Of a DNA stretch of 64,000 bases, positions 11,883 through 23,894 are shown in pieces (the stretch's first letter is position 1; each line of letters begins with the position of its first letter). Made by a program: the position numbers and the translations under genes. Under the pieces are notes generated by a model. That model saw only the letters and a program-made list of their open reading frames with translations, made no database searches and had not been told where the DNA came from. The stretch is taken from assembly GCA_037903475.1 (NCBI GenBank), contig JBAJFG010000389.1:310001-374000 (forward strand). Reading direction: 5' to 3'. Origin of the DNA: Ancylostoma caninum. Taxonomy: Eukaryota > Nematoda > Chromadorea > Rhabditida > Ancylostomatidae.

Positions 11883-14800
11883 CTACACGGACTTGTAGAA
11901 CACTGTCGTTGTGAGCTTCTCCCCGATGCTGGAAAAATCCTGAATTATGCGCTGTGAATGTGGTGGAGTAAGAATATCTACCGGATCGTCGTGGACTGTA
12001 TCAAAACGTCATCGGATATCTGCAATAGGAACAGATGGTTCAGCAGCAATGGGCCTGTTTGCGTCTCTGGATGAGAATAGTGTTCTTCATCCGATGGCCA
12101 ATCCTCGAGCACCTAATTGTGTGGTGATAAGCCTTATTCCAAGGTACGTTTGAAAAAAAATGTGTGGAAGCAACTCCAAAACTTACCTTGGCTAGATGAG
12201 GTGGAAGCGGAGGTGGAGTATAGGCTGCAAACTCCTCCTTGGTGGGGATCTCTTGAGAGAATGAGAGGTATTTCTCTCGTTTTCTGGAATTTATTTTCAA
12301 GTGTGAAGAAGTCTGAACATCTGGTGGAAAGCAGACCTATCGTCTATGGTGTTTAATTCTGCAGTGGGAGAATTTTCACGCATCGGAGGAGCAGTCACAG
12401 ATGTCATCCAGTCTTTTTGATGTGCCTTGAACACCTAAAAATCACGAAGAATCTGCAATTATGACAATTGGACACAGGAAATGATTTCTTTAGCAAATTA
12501 ATATGTTTTATCTCGTCAAGCTTTGTTGTGGCTGGATGTAGCTTTCAATGAACTATCTTTCAGAGAATACTGTGAAGCCATTTATATATTTGGGCAGACA
12601 CTGAACGGCATATGTCCTTCAATAAAGAACGAAAAAAGATGAGATTATTGGATATTTAAAAAGGTGATTAAAATGAGATGAAGAGCAATTGCTAATCACT
12701 GGAACTGTAAATGTAAAAATGTAGTTGTACGGCTATGCGCTCTAGTCAATATCCGCTCAACACCAGGATACTATGAGTTGTGAGCCCGGAAGTGTGGAAG
12801 ACAATAAGAGCCTCGGCAGAAAGGGAAATTTCGCGGTTGGTAGATTGAAGATGCTAGCTTTTCTGTGAAACAAAAATTACTGTAGTAGTGAGAAAGCGAT
12901 ACGATGAATTTAAAAATCATCTATATTTGATATCAAGGATACTTCTCCACCTTTCAAGAGAACGTATGTATGTGCTTCCTTAGAAGATGCGGTGGTCGGG
13001 AAAGCTGCTCATCCAAACTTTGGCTTCGTTGCCGTTTTGGAATATTTCGTGATTCAGGAAAAGTTCCACCATTAGAAGCAGTTGATGGCCTGATAATCTC
13101 ACGTCTGATCTACTCAGCGACTGTGTGTACGTCTACTATTTCGAGATACAAGGAAAGAGACGATCGGTAAATTGATTAGCGCCATCGAACCCGGTTCAGT
13201 TACCCAACTTCAAGAAATTTCAGGATAGTAGATTGTTTTATGTATCCGGCAAGAGAGACAGGGAATCCTCCACAAATGCTTAAGAGGAACTACGCCAATA
13301 CTCCTTTCTTCTTCATTGCCATTAAACACGGTAGAAAGTTTCATAACATCAGCCGGTGGTCTTATAAGTAAAAAAAAACCAAAAATCAGTGATACTTAGC
13401 AATCCCTAGGCATATCAATAGACTTTCTCTGAATCGCCTTTTGAACAATATCAAATGCTTCTACATTGAACTGTAGTAACTCTCTTACCAGTAAGAAAAA
13501 ACAGCTCGTATTGACAGTCTACTTCACTAGCATACATATGTAAAGCAACTCTAAAAAAAGTTCTGATATTGATTTTTCCCACCCTCATGGAAAACCTGGA
13601 GAGTTTGTGATGTGAGGAACCGTCCAGCAAATAATTACTACACATTTCTTAACCAACAACTAGTAAAAATAAACGATCTTTCCAGTGAACATATGTCATT
13701 CGGGTCAACTTTAACTGAATTTGGTGTGGGTGTGAGCGCAAGAATAGAAGGGAAAAGCTCGAAACCTGAGCAATTAGGAAAAGGTGCGCAGCATAGTTGC
13801 ACGTAATGACAATCCTTTCAGTGTACTATGCTTCGTCGTAAATAATTTACACCCACGAATATTCATGGTTTAGTCGCCTTGTAGAAATACTGACTAGAAA
13901 TTAAATATTTTCTGAAATGGGCTTAGTAATACTAGCGAAGCCACTGGGCAGCTCCATAGATCGCTAGAAAAATCATTTCGATAAAATCCGACCGTCAACC
14001 ACAACGACACACAACTAACTAACAGCATCCCGATGGATGCGAAGGAATGTGTGCACGTGTGTATGTGTATGTGTCACCATGTAAATGCCAGCTTGACAGA
14101 TCATCTCTATTCTGGAATGCATCCGTGAACATAGAAAGTGATTCATATCTTCTTATAAAACTGTCTCTGCGAACACTTGCGATCAAATCGAAAAAAAAAA
14201 CTTTTCAGGTTCTTCAACGTATTACTGAAAGAGAATATTAAAAAAAGGATGCTCATTACGCAATATCATAGATTCTGATACACGATATCCATGCATGCAC
14301 AGGTTCTGTAACAAAATCTGTTGCGTTTCAACTGGAGTTCGGTTTTTTACGATCTTTGATTTTTCCCTGTCGCCTTCCCCTCAATCACTTGCACCATGTT
14401 CAAGGGCCACAGACCTTGTCTTAAATTCTTTATTTCTATTGATGCTTTTATTTATTTATTATTCATTTATTTGTCTAATTGTTTATTTATTGGATAAACC
14501 AAAACGGTGTGCCACAAGAGAACAAGGATACTGATGCAAAATGCAACAGGATTACTAACAAATCAAGGTGGAAAAGAACGAAAAAAAATGTTATTAACCG
14601 ATGGCAAGCATCAGTAAGTCCTGTTTTACTGTAGCACTATACTACTATATTTTGCAGATGCTTATCTTTATTCTTATTGAACTTGATTCTATTTTTTCGA
14701 CAGCTTCATTGTTGAAACTCCGTCTGTGCATGTCCTCTAACTGATGGAAACACGTGGGTCTTTGGCCCCTAATGGCAGCCAAGATTTACCCAACCATGGA

Positions 14801-17537
14801 TTCTATTGCCGTCAACGTCTTGAACTCATCAATACCAGGATTTCACTATTACCAGAGTATTACAAGAAACGCGCACAATTTTTAGTGAAGAGCAAATTCA
14901 TATTCTCATCTCTTAATAGAAAAAATTGCACTTGAAACCAATCGACGAGTAACGAGTGTCACGAAACCCCCTGAAATGGTCATCTGCCCTTTTTGCTCTG
15001 CTGTATCAGAGAATAATTTGCAGGAAAATTCCCTAAATCTCAGGAGAACTAAACCAGATAGCCTCATCGCTCAAATTACGAAATATGATTACCAAGGGTT
15101 ACAGAACAACTGCTGGAATAGTGTCTTTGCAGGATCCAAGGACCTATTTCACAAGGGATGTTGAGACAGGTAAGTAAGCTCGCATGTTTTCCCTAAGAGT
15201 CTTCGCAGCAAGATTGAACTCAACTTTCCTCTCATGGAGTTCTGTAAAAGTAACGAGGACCTGCGTAATGGAGTCATGTGGAGGGCTACTTCTACTTGAA
15301 ATGAATGAACACTCTGACAACACTTTGAGAAGGAAATTACTGTCGTTGATCGTTTCGTCCTCAGGTTGACAGCAGCTCCGGGAAGGCCTGTAGTTCAAGA
15401 CATCTAACCATACCTATGCTTAGGACTGGCTCCCAAAAAGTCAAGATTTGAATCTATTCGAGGATGTGGGCATCTCTCGAGGGCAAGAAAAACATTTGAA
15501 GTCAGATGGGATTGGCAAAAACCATGAAACGATACGCTTACTTAACTTAAGGTAAGCTGGGTAACGCTCATGAGTTTATCCATAATTTATCCATAACTTG
15601 TGACTCAGTCAAAATTTGCTCAACAATGACGGACTAAAGCGATACGTAGAACAAGATGAGTTGGTCTGTAAATTTAATTCAGCATTGTAGCTACACTAGA
15701 TTTCGTGCTGTACGGTCAACTTGAGAACAGCTAATTCACAGATTTAAGCGATTACTGGAGATTTGCCACTTCACTTAACAAATAGAAGACTATAGTAACA
15801 GCTTTTCTTTTTCACAAAAAAAACAGTCAGGTTCGTTAGTGAAGGGTTAAACTGACCGACGGCACATTCTAATCCATACTTTGTTTCTGTTTCTTCTTCT
15901 TTTGTTTGTTTCTTGGAAAAAAGCACAGGGCTTGACCTTACGTATTCTGGCTGTGAATTCATGGGAAACTCATGAGTAGAGTTACCCTGGTTACGTAGCA
16001 TTTATCGTCGTATTTTCAGTAGTTAACTTACTGTAAGAGGTTACTCAACTACTCTGTGAGTCTTACACGCCCAGACTTCCATGATGAAGAAATGAGAATT
16101 CGTGGTCAGGAACAACGAACCTGCTTGTCAATGTGGGATTGGAGCGATTGACGACGTAATCACTATCAGATATTATTTTGAGGGAGCGTTATTGATTAAT
16201 GGTCACGAAATGGACCAATCACAGCCTTTGCATACACTTAGTCTTAATGTCAGAAGTCAATGCACAATTTTTAATCACAGGTTTTTGCACATGTATTGAG
16301 TGACACCGGAATTATGATGTTCAACAACTCGAGTCAAGCAAAATGGAGTGGTAAGCTCCCATAAAATTCAATTTCTGTTCTAGTAGGGGTTTGCTACTCT
16401 TCTATCTCTACCAGATATTTCATTTTAGTTTTTATTTAGTTACATCCAGGGAATTCCAGATATGTAGCTGTTGCCTTGTTCTGTACAATATTATTGGGCC
16501 AGTACTTGCATTTCCCTCTGGATCGACTCTGGATATCATGAATACTTGTTTAGAGAAGCTGTGTAAGGAGTTGGTAAGAAAAACTGGTTACCATGCTCGA
16601 ACTCGTACCTCAAGCTATTGTCCGTGCTCATGTTTGAATAATAGTTTACGAACGAAACTACAGCTTGGCCGTGACTCAATCGCTCACTTACTCCCTACTG
16701 AAGATCCATGGAAACTCTGGCTTTTAACAACAACGTAACACATAACTAGTAAGCATTTATCTGTAGGCACAATCTGATAAATCCTAACAAGCATCGGTTC
16801 GTCAATCATCAGAGCGAAGCAGTCTATCTACTGCAACTAATACTCCAGAACACAACTCTAGCGACTAGATCAAAGTGAGCTACGAGTCCTTCTTATCTTC
16901 AGGGACTACCTCGAAGTCCTCTTCTTTGACGGTAATGATGTTCTTACTGTAGTAGCCGACGTCCGTGTAGGGCAGATTTTCGTTCGTCATCCACTCGTTG
17001 TCCACGTAGAACTTGAACTCGTAGTATCCTTAATGGCAATAATGACCAGCTTGAACCAGTAAATTTTTAAAAAGTCAGACCTGGCTTCAGATCAAGGACG
17101 GTGGAGAAGTCGTCTTCCGACTTGTAGAGCCTAATATGCTTGTCCCAGCCGTCCCACGAGCCACACACGTACACCCTGTGTGGTTCACTGGAAAAATTCA
17201 CTATCAATCTCTTCTACGTGTGTCTTACTGGGCCCTTACTGGACCCTAATACAGGTAATGACTCACATGTGCTTAGGGTGATGCCATCTGATGACCACAG
17301 GATGCTTCATCTTCTTCACATCTTCATCAGTAGTCGTTCCAGCATTACTAGACGATGACTGTTCTTTCGGCTCTTCGCTGCTCTTCTTTTCCTCCTCAGT
17401 GATCACCTCAATGTCATCCTGAATAGAGCGTCGCCTATCGGCATATAGAATACCGCACAAACATCCACATAAAGTCACTTGAACTTCCGGATTCGAATCT
17501 GGTGAGTCAGAGCGGAGCTCCTCAATAGCCGAGTCGT
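11883..17537 (-). CDS. aakb: AMP-activated protein kinase beta subunit
   Basis: Scaffold subunit of AMPK, the cytosolic energy-sensing kinase: it binds glycogen and holds alpha and gamma together. Coding exons in reading order: 17537-17267, 17187-17081, 17028-16910, 12434-12380, 12251-12187, 12112-11982, 11928-11883. All phases agree and the joined frame has 263 codons before TAG; mammalian beta is about 270 residues. The CBM48 domain reads VYVCGSWDGWDKHIR to DFEVF; the two glycogen-contacting Trp (DGWDK, DNEW) and the Lys in FKFYVD are present. The join EDFE/VFKAH restores the family signature. The C-terminal domain has TPPPLPPHLAK, LLLNHLFLLQISDD and the terminal TTTVFYKSV, though the loop between is divergent. 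The weakest junction is the 12380 donor (GTGAAA). The N-terminal exon is missing or at 18450. aakb-1 versus aakb-2 cannot be told. Confidence 0.9.
12435..16909 (-). other. Large intron of the AMPK beta gene
   Basis: 4,475 bp between exon ends DFE and VFKAH; donor GTAGTC, acceptor GATTTTTAG. It contains a candidate gene on the opposite strand at 15044-15369. The rest is anonymous apart from ATTT-rich runs near 14430-14490. If the 16910 donor is not used, the frame reads ten more codons and stops at 16880-16882. Confidence 0.7.
15044..15369 (+). CDS. Candidate gene nested in the AMPK beta intron, opposite strand
   Basis: Two exons, 15044-15169 and 15209-15369, separated by a 39-bp intron with GTAAGT donor and TTCGCAG acceptor. 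The upstream acceptor is CTAAATCTCAG. Phases match and the frame ends at TGA 15367-15369, giving about 95 residues, including KLRNMITKGYRTTAG, DPRTYFTRDVE and SWSSVKVTRTCVMESCGG. I do not recognise it and upstream exons are not settled: an ATG frame at 14744-14935 and one at 14976 are alternatives. An open frame on the minus strand at 15144-15398 competes, but it has poorer splice sites. Confidence 0.4.
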
Positions 17538-19892
17538 CTGAAATAGTACAGCACAAATGCTATGATTACCGAAAATTTTGGCGGAACAAAAGTTCACGTC
17601 CCATATTGTTGGTTTTACTAATTTTTTTCCCTGTGAAAAGTAATTTTTGACTAAAGCAATATCAAATAATTGAAGGGCTTTGGACGAGAGAGATATAGAT
17701 AGATACTCGGATCTTTCTCCTAGTTTTCATGAAACTTTGTTGATACTAACGCTAGGATTCAAACAGTTGCGTTAGTGCTATTTGGTGGTAGAAAAGCTAG
17801 CTCCCTTCCCCTTTCCTTTTCCTCCCAACCCTTCGATCAGTCAGAGACGAGCGTTCTTTTCTCACCGGAGCTTTCTCGCACTTGTCTAAAGTACGACACA
17901 TGCAAAAAAGTTTTGAAAAATAGCATGGATCGCATGAACATACAGTCGCGTCCGAAAAGACATGATCAGTGCCATGTTGAAGGCGCTTAACTTAACTTGG
18001 GATTGTGCTATTTGGACAAAATTTTGGAATGTGATGAGGATCAAAGTATTCTGCATAACATTGACCGAACCTGCTTTCAAACAGAACTACAAACGCGTTC
18101 CAAGTCCAAATTCACAACTTTCATCAACATGATGATTCCTCCTTTGTATCGCCTCACTTCGATTCGTAGAGGAGTTATTCTTAATCTCCTTTTGAGTGAG
18201 TTATTTGCTGTAATAATCGTGTTCTGTAGTTCTTCTCTGTACATGAAAAGTGCGATTTCCAAAAAGCCCAGAAAAGTGTTTAAAAAAGAGTTTTCAGTAA
18301 TCTCGAACGAACGAGAACTGCTCCAAAGGAGGATATTTCTATGATATCCACTACTGACAGCTATTCTGACATTGAAATAGGAACTGTAACGCAGTCAGTA
18401 TTATTTAGATACAACAACAGAGATTTTTTTGGTAAATTCTACCGCTTACTTTGGTCCTCGCATTTGAGAAGCAAAGGAAGGTGCAGCAATGACATTTGAC
18501 GGAAAATAGCCATTGTGTTCTTGATCTGCATCACCTCTTTACTTTTCTCAGAAGGTGGTAGTGAAGATATTGGACGAAGTCAAAGGAAGACAAGGAAATT
18601 GATGCTCAGGCTTAGTAAAGCCACAATAACTGGGTTTCTGCCCAGATAAGCCTCTGTTAGTGAGCACCCGAAGAGTTTCAATAAATATCCAAATTTCATC
18701 TGGATAGCTCAATGCAGAGGTGAGTTATAGCAAAAAATTATTTTTTAAAAATGAAGCTGATCATATGTTTTCCGCGACTGTAAATGGTTAAAAAAATTCG
18801 AGCCCTCTCTCTGATTCGCTCTCACTGTCTCTTTACGGTTATACTAACTAAATCACCAATTAACTAGCTCACTACTAACCGAATTTTTAAAGGACCCGTT
18901 TTTTTCACTCATTACTGAGTATTGTTTGAATTGGGTGAAACTATCAGTACTTCTTCATTTTTCCACTGATATCACTCATGTACTGAAAAGATAATTTGCT
19001 TACATGCGTAAATGCGGGTATACTTCATAAACTCACCTTGAAATTTCAAAATTTACTGAAATTTGGGTATTGATCGAATAGAAATGAGGAAAATTGGATT
19101 TATTCAGCAGTTAACTTACAAGCTGATAAGAAAAAAAAGAATATCTAGGCAATAAGAAGCCCTACAGTCTTTCCTCTCCGTCTCCCAGAGTTGTAGGCCT
19201 TTCCTTTTTTGGAACATTTCAATTTTCGACTCACTCGAATTCCGATATTCAGGCATAGAATACTTGGTGAACCCGTTAGGCGTAATTTTTACATGCGAAA
19301 GTACCTCAGCTGTTCTACTATTTTGCAAGAAATCGATGATCAGAAACTTATCTAAACTATTCTGCCGTCATTGAAAAGCATACCTTCGTTTGCAGAGTCA
19401 CTGTGAGAGAATACTCTCCGCAACATACCCCACATGAAAACGATAACAGACGCCCTGGAAAATTGCATTTCACCTAAATTTCCACGATAAATCATAGTTA
19501 AATGTACGTTGCAAAACAAGCTGGAATCAATATTAGACAACAGTTGTGGTCATTCAATTGTGCATCTGTTTCCTCGAACAAAGAAAACAGCTAGATTGTT
19601 TCGATTCATTTAGCTAGCTATCAGTGCAACACTATCAAGGCGATCTTGCAGACCTTTATTGGGCTGATGCATGACCACCGCGAGTTATTTCCTGTGAAGA
19701 AGCTCGTGGGATATTCGGCATTTCCTGAATTCCAGTCCGTTTCCGGAATTCATCAAAGCTCTCAGTCGGGATTGAGTGAAAAGTGCTGGTTTCTAGTGAA
19801 AGGTCTCAGAAAGCTGGACATTATTATTCCTCTTCTAAAGCAGTAGGAATTAGTTCTGCGTTGTAGCCTAATGGTCGTTGTAGCATCCTAGT
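17538..19892. other. Upstream region of the AMPK beta gene, otherwise anonymous
   Basis: Apart from the possible first exon at 18450-18495, no gene is recognised. A plus-strand frame at 17997-18344 (115 codons) is open but has no Met start, splice logic or known motif. Promoter elements could not be placed. Confidence 0.35.
18450..18495 (-). CDS. Possible first coding exon of the AMPK beta gene
   Basis: ATG plus 15 codons (hydrophobic, LLHLPLLLKCEDQ) ending one base into a codon at a GTAAGC donor. This is exactly the phase required by the 17537 exon, and joining yields a protein of about 279 residues. Support is only phase, donor quality and length. Its N-terminus lacks the myristoylation glycine (MGN) usual in AMPK beta, so it may be wrong or an alternative start. 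Confidence 0.3.
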
Positions 19893-20049
19893 GCTGGGCA
19901 GGGATCCATGAAACGATAGCGAGGCAAACCAACTATGGTTAGCATGAAAGGTTATCGTATAGATCAGGTTATGCTAGGAGACGCACAAAAGGAAATTTGG
20001 TCTACTAGCCTGGATTAGCTTGGTTATGCTTTCATGAATCCTAGCCCTG
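19893..20049. mobile_element. Small MITE, about 157 bp
   Basis: Left end CTGGGCAGGGATCCATGAAA and right end (reverse complement CAGGGCTAGGATTCATGAAA) form imperfect terminal inverted repeats of about 35 bp. No target duplication was found. Non-coding. Confidence 0.55.
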
Positions 20050-20691
20050 AACTCTAGCAAATCTGAAAGGAAAGAATTTTTATGAAGGGACATGAAAATT
20101 AAGATAGTGCGATTTCATACTAGCTACGCTTATAGTTTTATCCAAAATCCTTCTATTTATCAGCAGTGTTCCTTGAATGTTGGGTTCATTAAAGTGATGG
20201 AAATTTGGTGAAATGGAAAAATGAACTGGGCTCTTGGAAATAGAGCAAATAACTATGAGGCTTTTGTTGGAGTTATAGCTTGTTCCGGAGATAGTCAAGG
20301 TTTACCCAGGATCTAAAGTAATTAAACCGAGTAACGTATAAAACACTTTCGAGTACGAATTTTCGATATCGGAAATGTTGAGGATCAGACTACCCTGACG
20401 AGAAAGGGGAACACTGTTCCAGAAGCGAATTAAGCAATTTGTAGTGTCTTTTTACCTGAACAACCCGAATGTTCAGATTGGGCGTCAAATAGTAATTAAT
20501 CTGAATAAATTTCTTTCTGCTCGGTCCCCAGTACAGCATATAGCTAACGCTTTTGGGGAGTATATGCCTTTGGATAACTCAGAAGAAGTTGTCGTTTCTT
20601 CCTTCTAACCTGTAAGTGTTCCAAAGACTTTGCGCTGTACATCGCAGATTATTCACCTAGGTATTTGCAGATTACATACAGATTACAGATT

Positions 20692-20763
20692 ACAGAATAG
20701 TTTTCAATGGAATCCCAGGGAGAAAGTACAGAATAGTTTTCAATGGAATCCCAGGGAGAAAGT
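20692..20763 (+). repeat. 36-bp tandem duplication, two perfect units
   Basis: Two identical 36-bp units starting ACAGAATAGTTTTCAATGG lie head to tail (20692-20727, 20728-20763). The unit length is a multiple of 3, so the overlapping open frame reads the same 12-residue peptide (QNSFQWNPREKV) twice. Confidence 0.95.
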
Positions 20764-20767
20764 TGTC

Positions 20768-21258
20768 ATGAGGGAGGCTCTTACGACTAGAAAAGACCAA
20801 AAAAAAAAAGAAATGAACATTGAGATAGAGTCAAGTAGTCCGCAGGAGTCTGGCGAGAATTTTTTAACCTACAAACATAGGTTACATCAAAGTTATTGTT
20901 GAAATTAGGGCAAGAGAGAGAAGAGCTGGCGATCAAGCTCAACTCCAGCAAGTAAAGGGTCAGGCAGAAAGAAGCCGTGACCGAGCTTATAGAGAGCTTC
21001 AACTACAACGCTTATCGATGTTCGAGCTGAATGTCGAAGACGATCGATGCATTTCAGAGGCGTTTTGTACGCGATGCACATGGTTTTTCCTCGCCTCTTT
21101 CAACTCGCACTCCACGCCAGAGATGTGTTGACTGGCGTGTCCTATTCAGCTGCGCATACGATCGCTTCCAAGACCACCCGAAAGAACGACGTCTTCTCAG
21201 AGTGATGATGTCTGGAGAGCTCACTAGAAAGCAGGAGAGCAGGGTTCCCGTAGGGTGA
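20768..21258 (+). pseudogene. Frameshifted coding relic, Arg/Gln/Glu-rich coiled-coil type
   Basis: A frame from ATG 20768 ends near 20899. A second frame beginning around 20868 then runs about 85 codons (VEIRARERRAGDQAQLQQ, SRDRAYRELQLQRLSMFELN, a CTRC pair) to a stop near 21130. A third frame continues RCVDWRVLFSCAYDRFQDHP to 21256. Three overlapping partial frames in step along a patch of higher GC suggest a decayed retro- or DNA-element ORF. Helitron- or gag-like charge patterns come to mind, but no diagnostic motif is present. Confidence 0.35.
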
Positions 21259-21867
21259 GAGACGTGAAGAAACTTGCGAGAATTTCATTTCCACAAGAAA
21301 GAGGTAAGAAGTGCCATATCGCTGCTGTGGACTCAGCGCGTCACAGCGACAAACAGACAAACAGGCAGACAACCCATGGTGGATCATCTGAGAATGTGAG
21401 ATTACCAGTCCAGCACTGATTATATACGCAAACTAGAGCCGGGGCGGCTCTGCACTGATAACGGTCGCGCCCATTACAGTGGAAAGGTTACTGTCTTCAG
21501 TACGGTAGACAGAAAAGCGGCATATGCAGAACGTCACTGGATCAGATATCACAGCAGATACACAGCGCTCAAACGTCATCGTGGAACTTGACCCTAAGCA
21601 TAGCGATGTTACGGAATAAGGTATTGAATGGTGAGTAATAAAGGAGGAGACAAGGAGGAAACGGATACTGCGAGGAACCGACAGAGATGGTACTTACGAT
21701 TCCATCCTACTCGAGCAAAAATATCACAAAAGGGTTTGAATTGCTCGGGTTTGAGGGGTGTACGGGTATTTCGACATCCTCTCTGTTCGTGGGAGCAGTT
21801 ATGGACGAATTGAATTGCTGCCTCTCTGATTTTCTGAGCAGAAAATCCCTTGTCAGAATACTGACAC

Positions 21868-22085
21868 CAGGGATGAGCGGAAGTACTGCATGAGACCGGA
21901 AGTCGGAAGTCGAAAGGAGAGGGAAGTTTGAAACCTGCCGAAATTTGGAGCGATGAATACAGCACGTCTGAGTTGGCGTGACCCAACGACTGTCAATCGT
22001 CCAGCAATCTGGAAGTCAGAAGCTGGCATGAGGCAAAGATTCAGGAACTTCCGACTTCCGGAAACCGGAATTCCACTCATCCCTG
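21868..22085. mobile_element. hAT MITE, 218 bp, with perfect 8-bp target duplication
   Basis: Ends CAGGGATGAGCGGAA and (inverted) CAGGGATGAGTGGAA are flanked on both sides by ACTGACAC (21860-21867, 22086-22093). The interior carries GGAAGTCGGAAGT and its inverted copy. The 8-bp duplication and CAGGG terminus place it in the hAT superfamily. Non-autonomous. Confidence 0.95.
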
Positions 22086-22093
22086 ACTGACAC

Positions 22094-22820
22094 TCATACC
22101 TTACCCAACAGGGATACACCTTGAAATAACTTCGGTTTTTTTTTCAACTTAATCTGGAGAACTTTTCATCTACTTCCTTGTGCTCTTGATCCACTATTGT
22201 ATAGTGCACTTATGTGCATGTAAATAAATAAATAAATAATACATGGGTAGGCCGAACAGGCAACGATCACCCTCGTTTCACATAGTTACATTGTTCTGAA
22301 GCCGGAGGCTCCCTGAAGAACGTCCCAGAATCTCCAATATTCATTTTCCTGAGGTAGTATGAAGGTGTGGGAGAAATCCAAGAAGTGGCGGTGAATCAGC
22401 TAACGTTAGAGTAATGCTATTGATGTTTCTACTATGTTCTTTCTGACTATAGCTGAATTGGCTTCAATGAAAATGTAATTGTTCCTACTCAAGTAACATT
22501 AAATCTGCCAGGTAGACCATACCCCAGCCCCAGAATCAAAAGTAGAAGTGAGCTTGTAGTGGACACTAGTTATCCAACGGATTTCCCATCGTTACGCTAG
22601 TTTTAGATTGCAAAGCTTATTTATGCTCAACAACTACATCATTACATGAAGGAAGTTCTCCTTCTCCAACAAATAGCGACCTGTTCTCATTCCCTAAGAT
22701 CTAGGGCTCAACACTGCCGGATTTGTGAATTTGTGAGCCACGTGACGTGTTACTAGTATTTTGAGCTACTTATCTCATAGTGCTCCAGTGCTCCAGCTAA
22801 AATGAGCCTAACCTGAAATC
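22094..22820. other. No recognisable gene; TAAA tract
   Basis: A TAAA simple tract lies at 22220-22240. The rest is anonymous. Confidence 0.4.
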
Positions 22821-22917
22821 GTTGAGATTATCCAGGGTAAACATGTTGACGCTAGTGGAAACGATGGGTAAATTTATTCGATGATAACACGTCTATTGTA
22901 GGTTACCTCAATGATGC
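22821..22917. mobile_element. Short MITE, copy A of a three-copy family (about 97 bp)
   Basis: Starts GTTGAGATTATCCAGGGTAA and ends GGTTACCTCAATGATGC, imperfectly inverted, with the core AACGATGGGTAAATTTATTC. It aligns throughout with copies at 54251-54350 and 57484-57580. Confidence 0.7.
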
Positions 22918-23722
22918 CCGCGGCCCTGAATGCGTTAAGAAATGTAACATTCGAGGTGCAGGCGCAATCAACCGTACACTGTCATTTTAAACCCATTTTC
23001 AGTCCTTTAAAGATGAAGTGACGTTGTAACGTGTAGTTGAATTGATTCTGTTCATTTATCGATTTCATTGATTAATTGGTTTCATTCAGTGAGCCAAGTA
23101 ATTTGCAACACTATGAATTTTTAAAGACTGTTTGAACAGTTGCTCCATCACTTAATTTAAATTACTGGATTGTTCTAAAAATTATGGATAATGTTGAGTA
23201 GACACCCTTCTGATGAAGGTGCAGCAGGATGCTATCCGAACAGCATGACACGTCGATATCAAAGTCTAGGATATCAAAGACTCCTTCCAGTTGCTGTCAC
23301 CCTTCCTCAATTGCCGCTAGAAGGAGGGAAACTTGAGCAGCAGTTCGATTTTTTTTTTCGCTAGGCTCAAAAAACCTTAGCGACTTTTAAACTCACGTGA
23401 TATTTCAAATGTGTTCTTATTTCTTGAGCGGTAGATGTCTTGAATTTTCGTTTCGGAAAGGGTTTTATGTTTATTCTCTGCGCTCCCTTTTTTTGCGCTT
23501 GAAACTGTTCGCATGCTAGTCTCAGTGAAAAGAGCAAAAAAAATATTTTGTCTTGCTTAATCTTTGTGTGAAATCTTCGATGACTCCGCAACCTTTCGGA
23601 AAACGTTGGCTTCTACCTCCTCCAGATAATCCTTGTGATATGTGGTCAGTGTTACTCTTTTTTTCGTATGTTTTCTTTTTCGAGACCTATGAGAAGGTCA
23701 TGAAAGCATTTGAGATGTTTAG
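22918..23722. other. No recognisable gene
   Basis: A minus-strand frame at 23367-23591 is Lys/Phe-rich and lacks splice support. Nothing else is supported. Confidence 0.35.
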
Positions 23723-23894
23723 TTATCTGATGAACTCTCGCTCCTCCACTTGTTTAACGTCTTGTGGCTCACGGACTCGACATTTTCTTCGATACCACCG
23801 CTCAAAGACTGTTCCCACAGCAACCAGCAAGTTGCGCGAATGCATGTTCAGGCCTTAGTATTTCAGAAAAGAGCATGCGTCGAATCCAGAGAGG
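23723..23894 (+). CDS. Putative internal exon, unknown protein
   Basis: Acceptor GAGATGTTTAG, 57 open codons, donor GTAAGC at 23895. The peptide begins LSDELSLLHLFNVLWLTDS and ends VFQKRACVESRE, a mix of hydrophobic helix and charged tail. No partner exon is assigned and no family is recognised. Confidence 0.35.
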
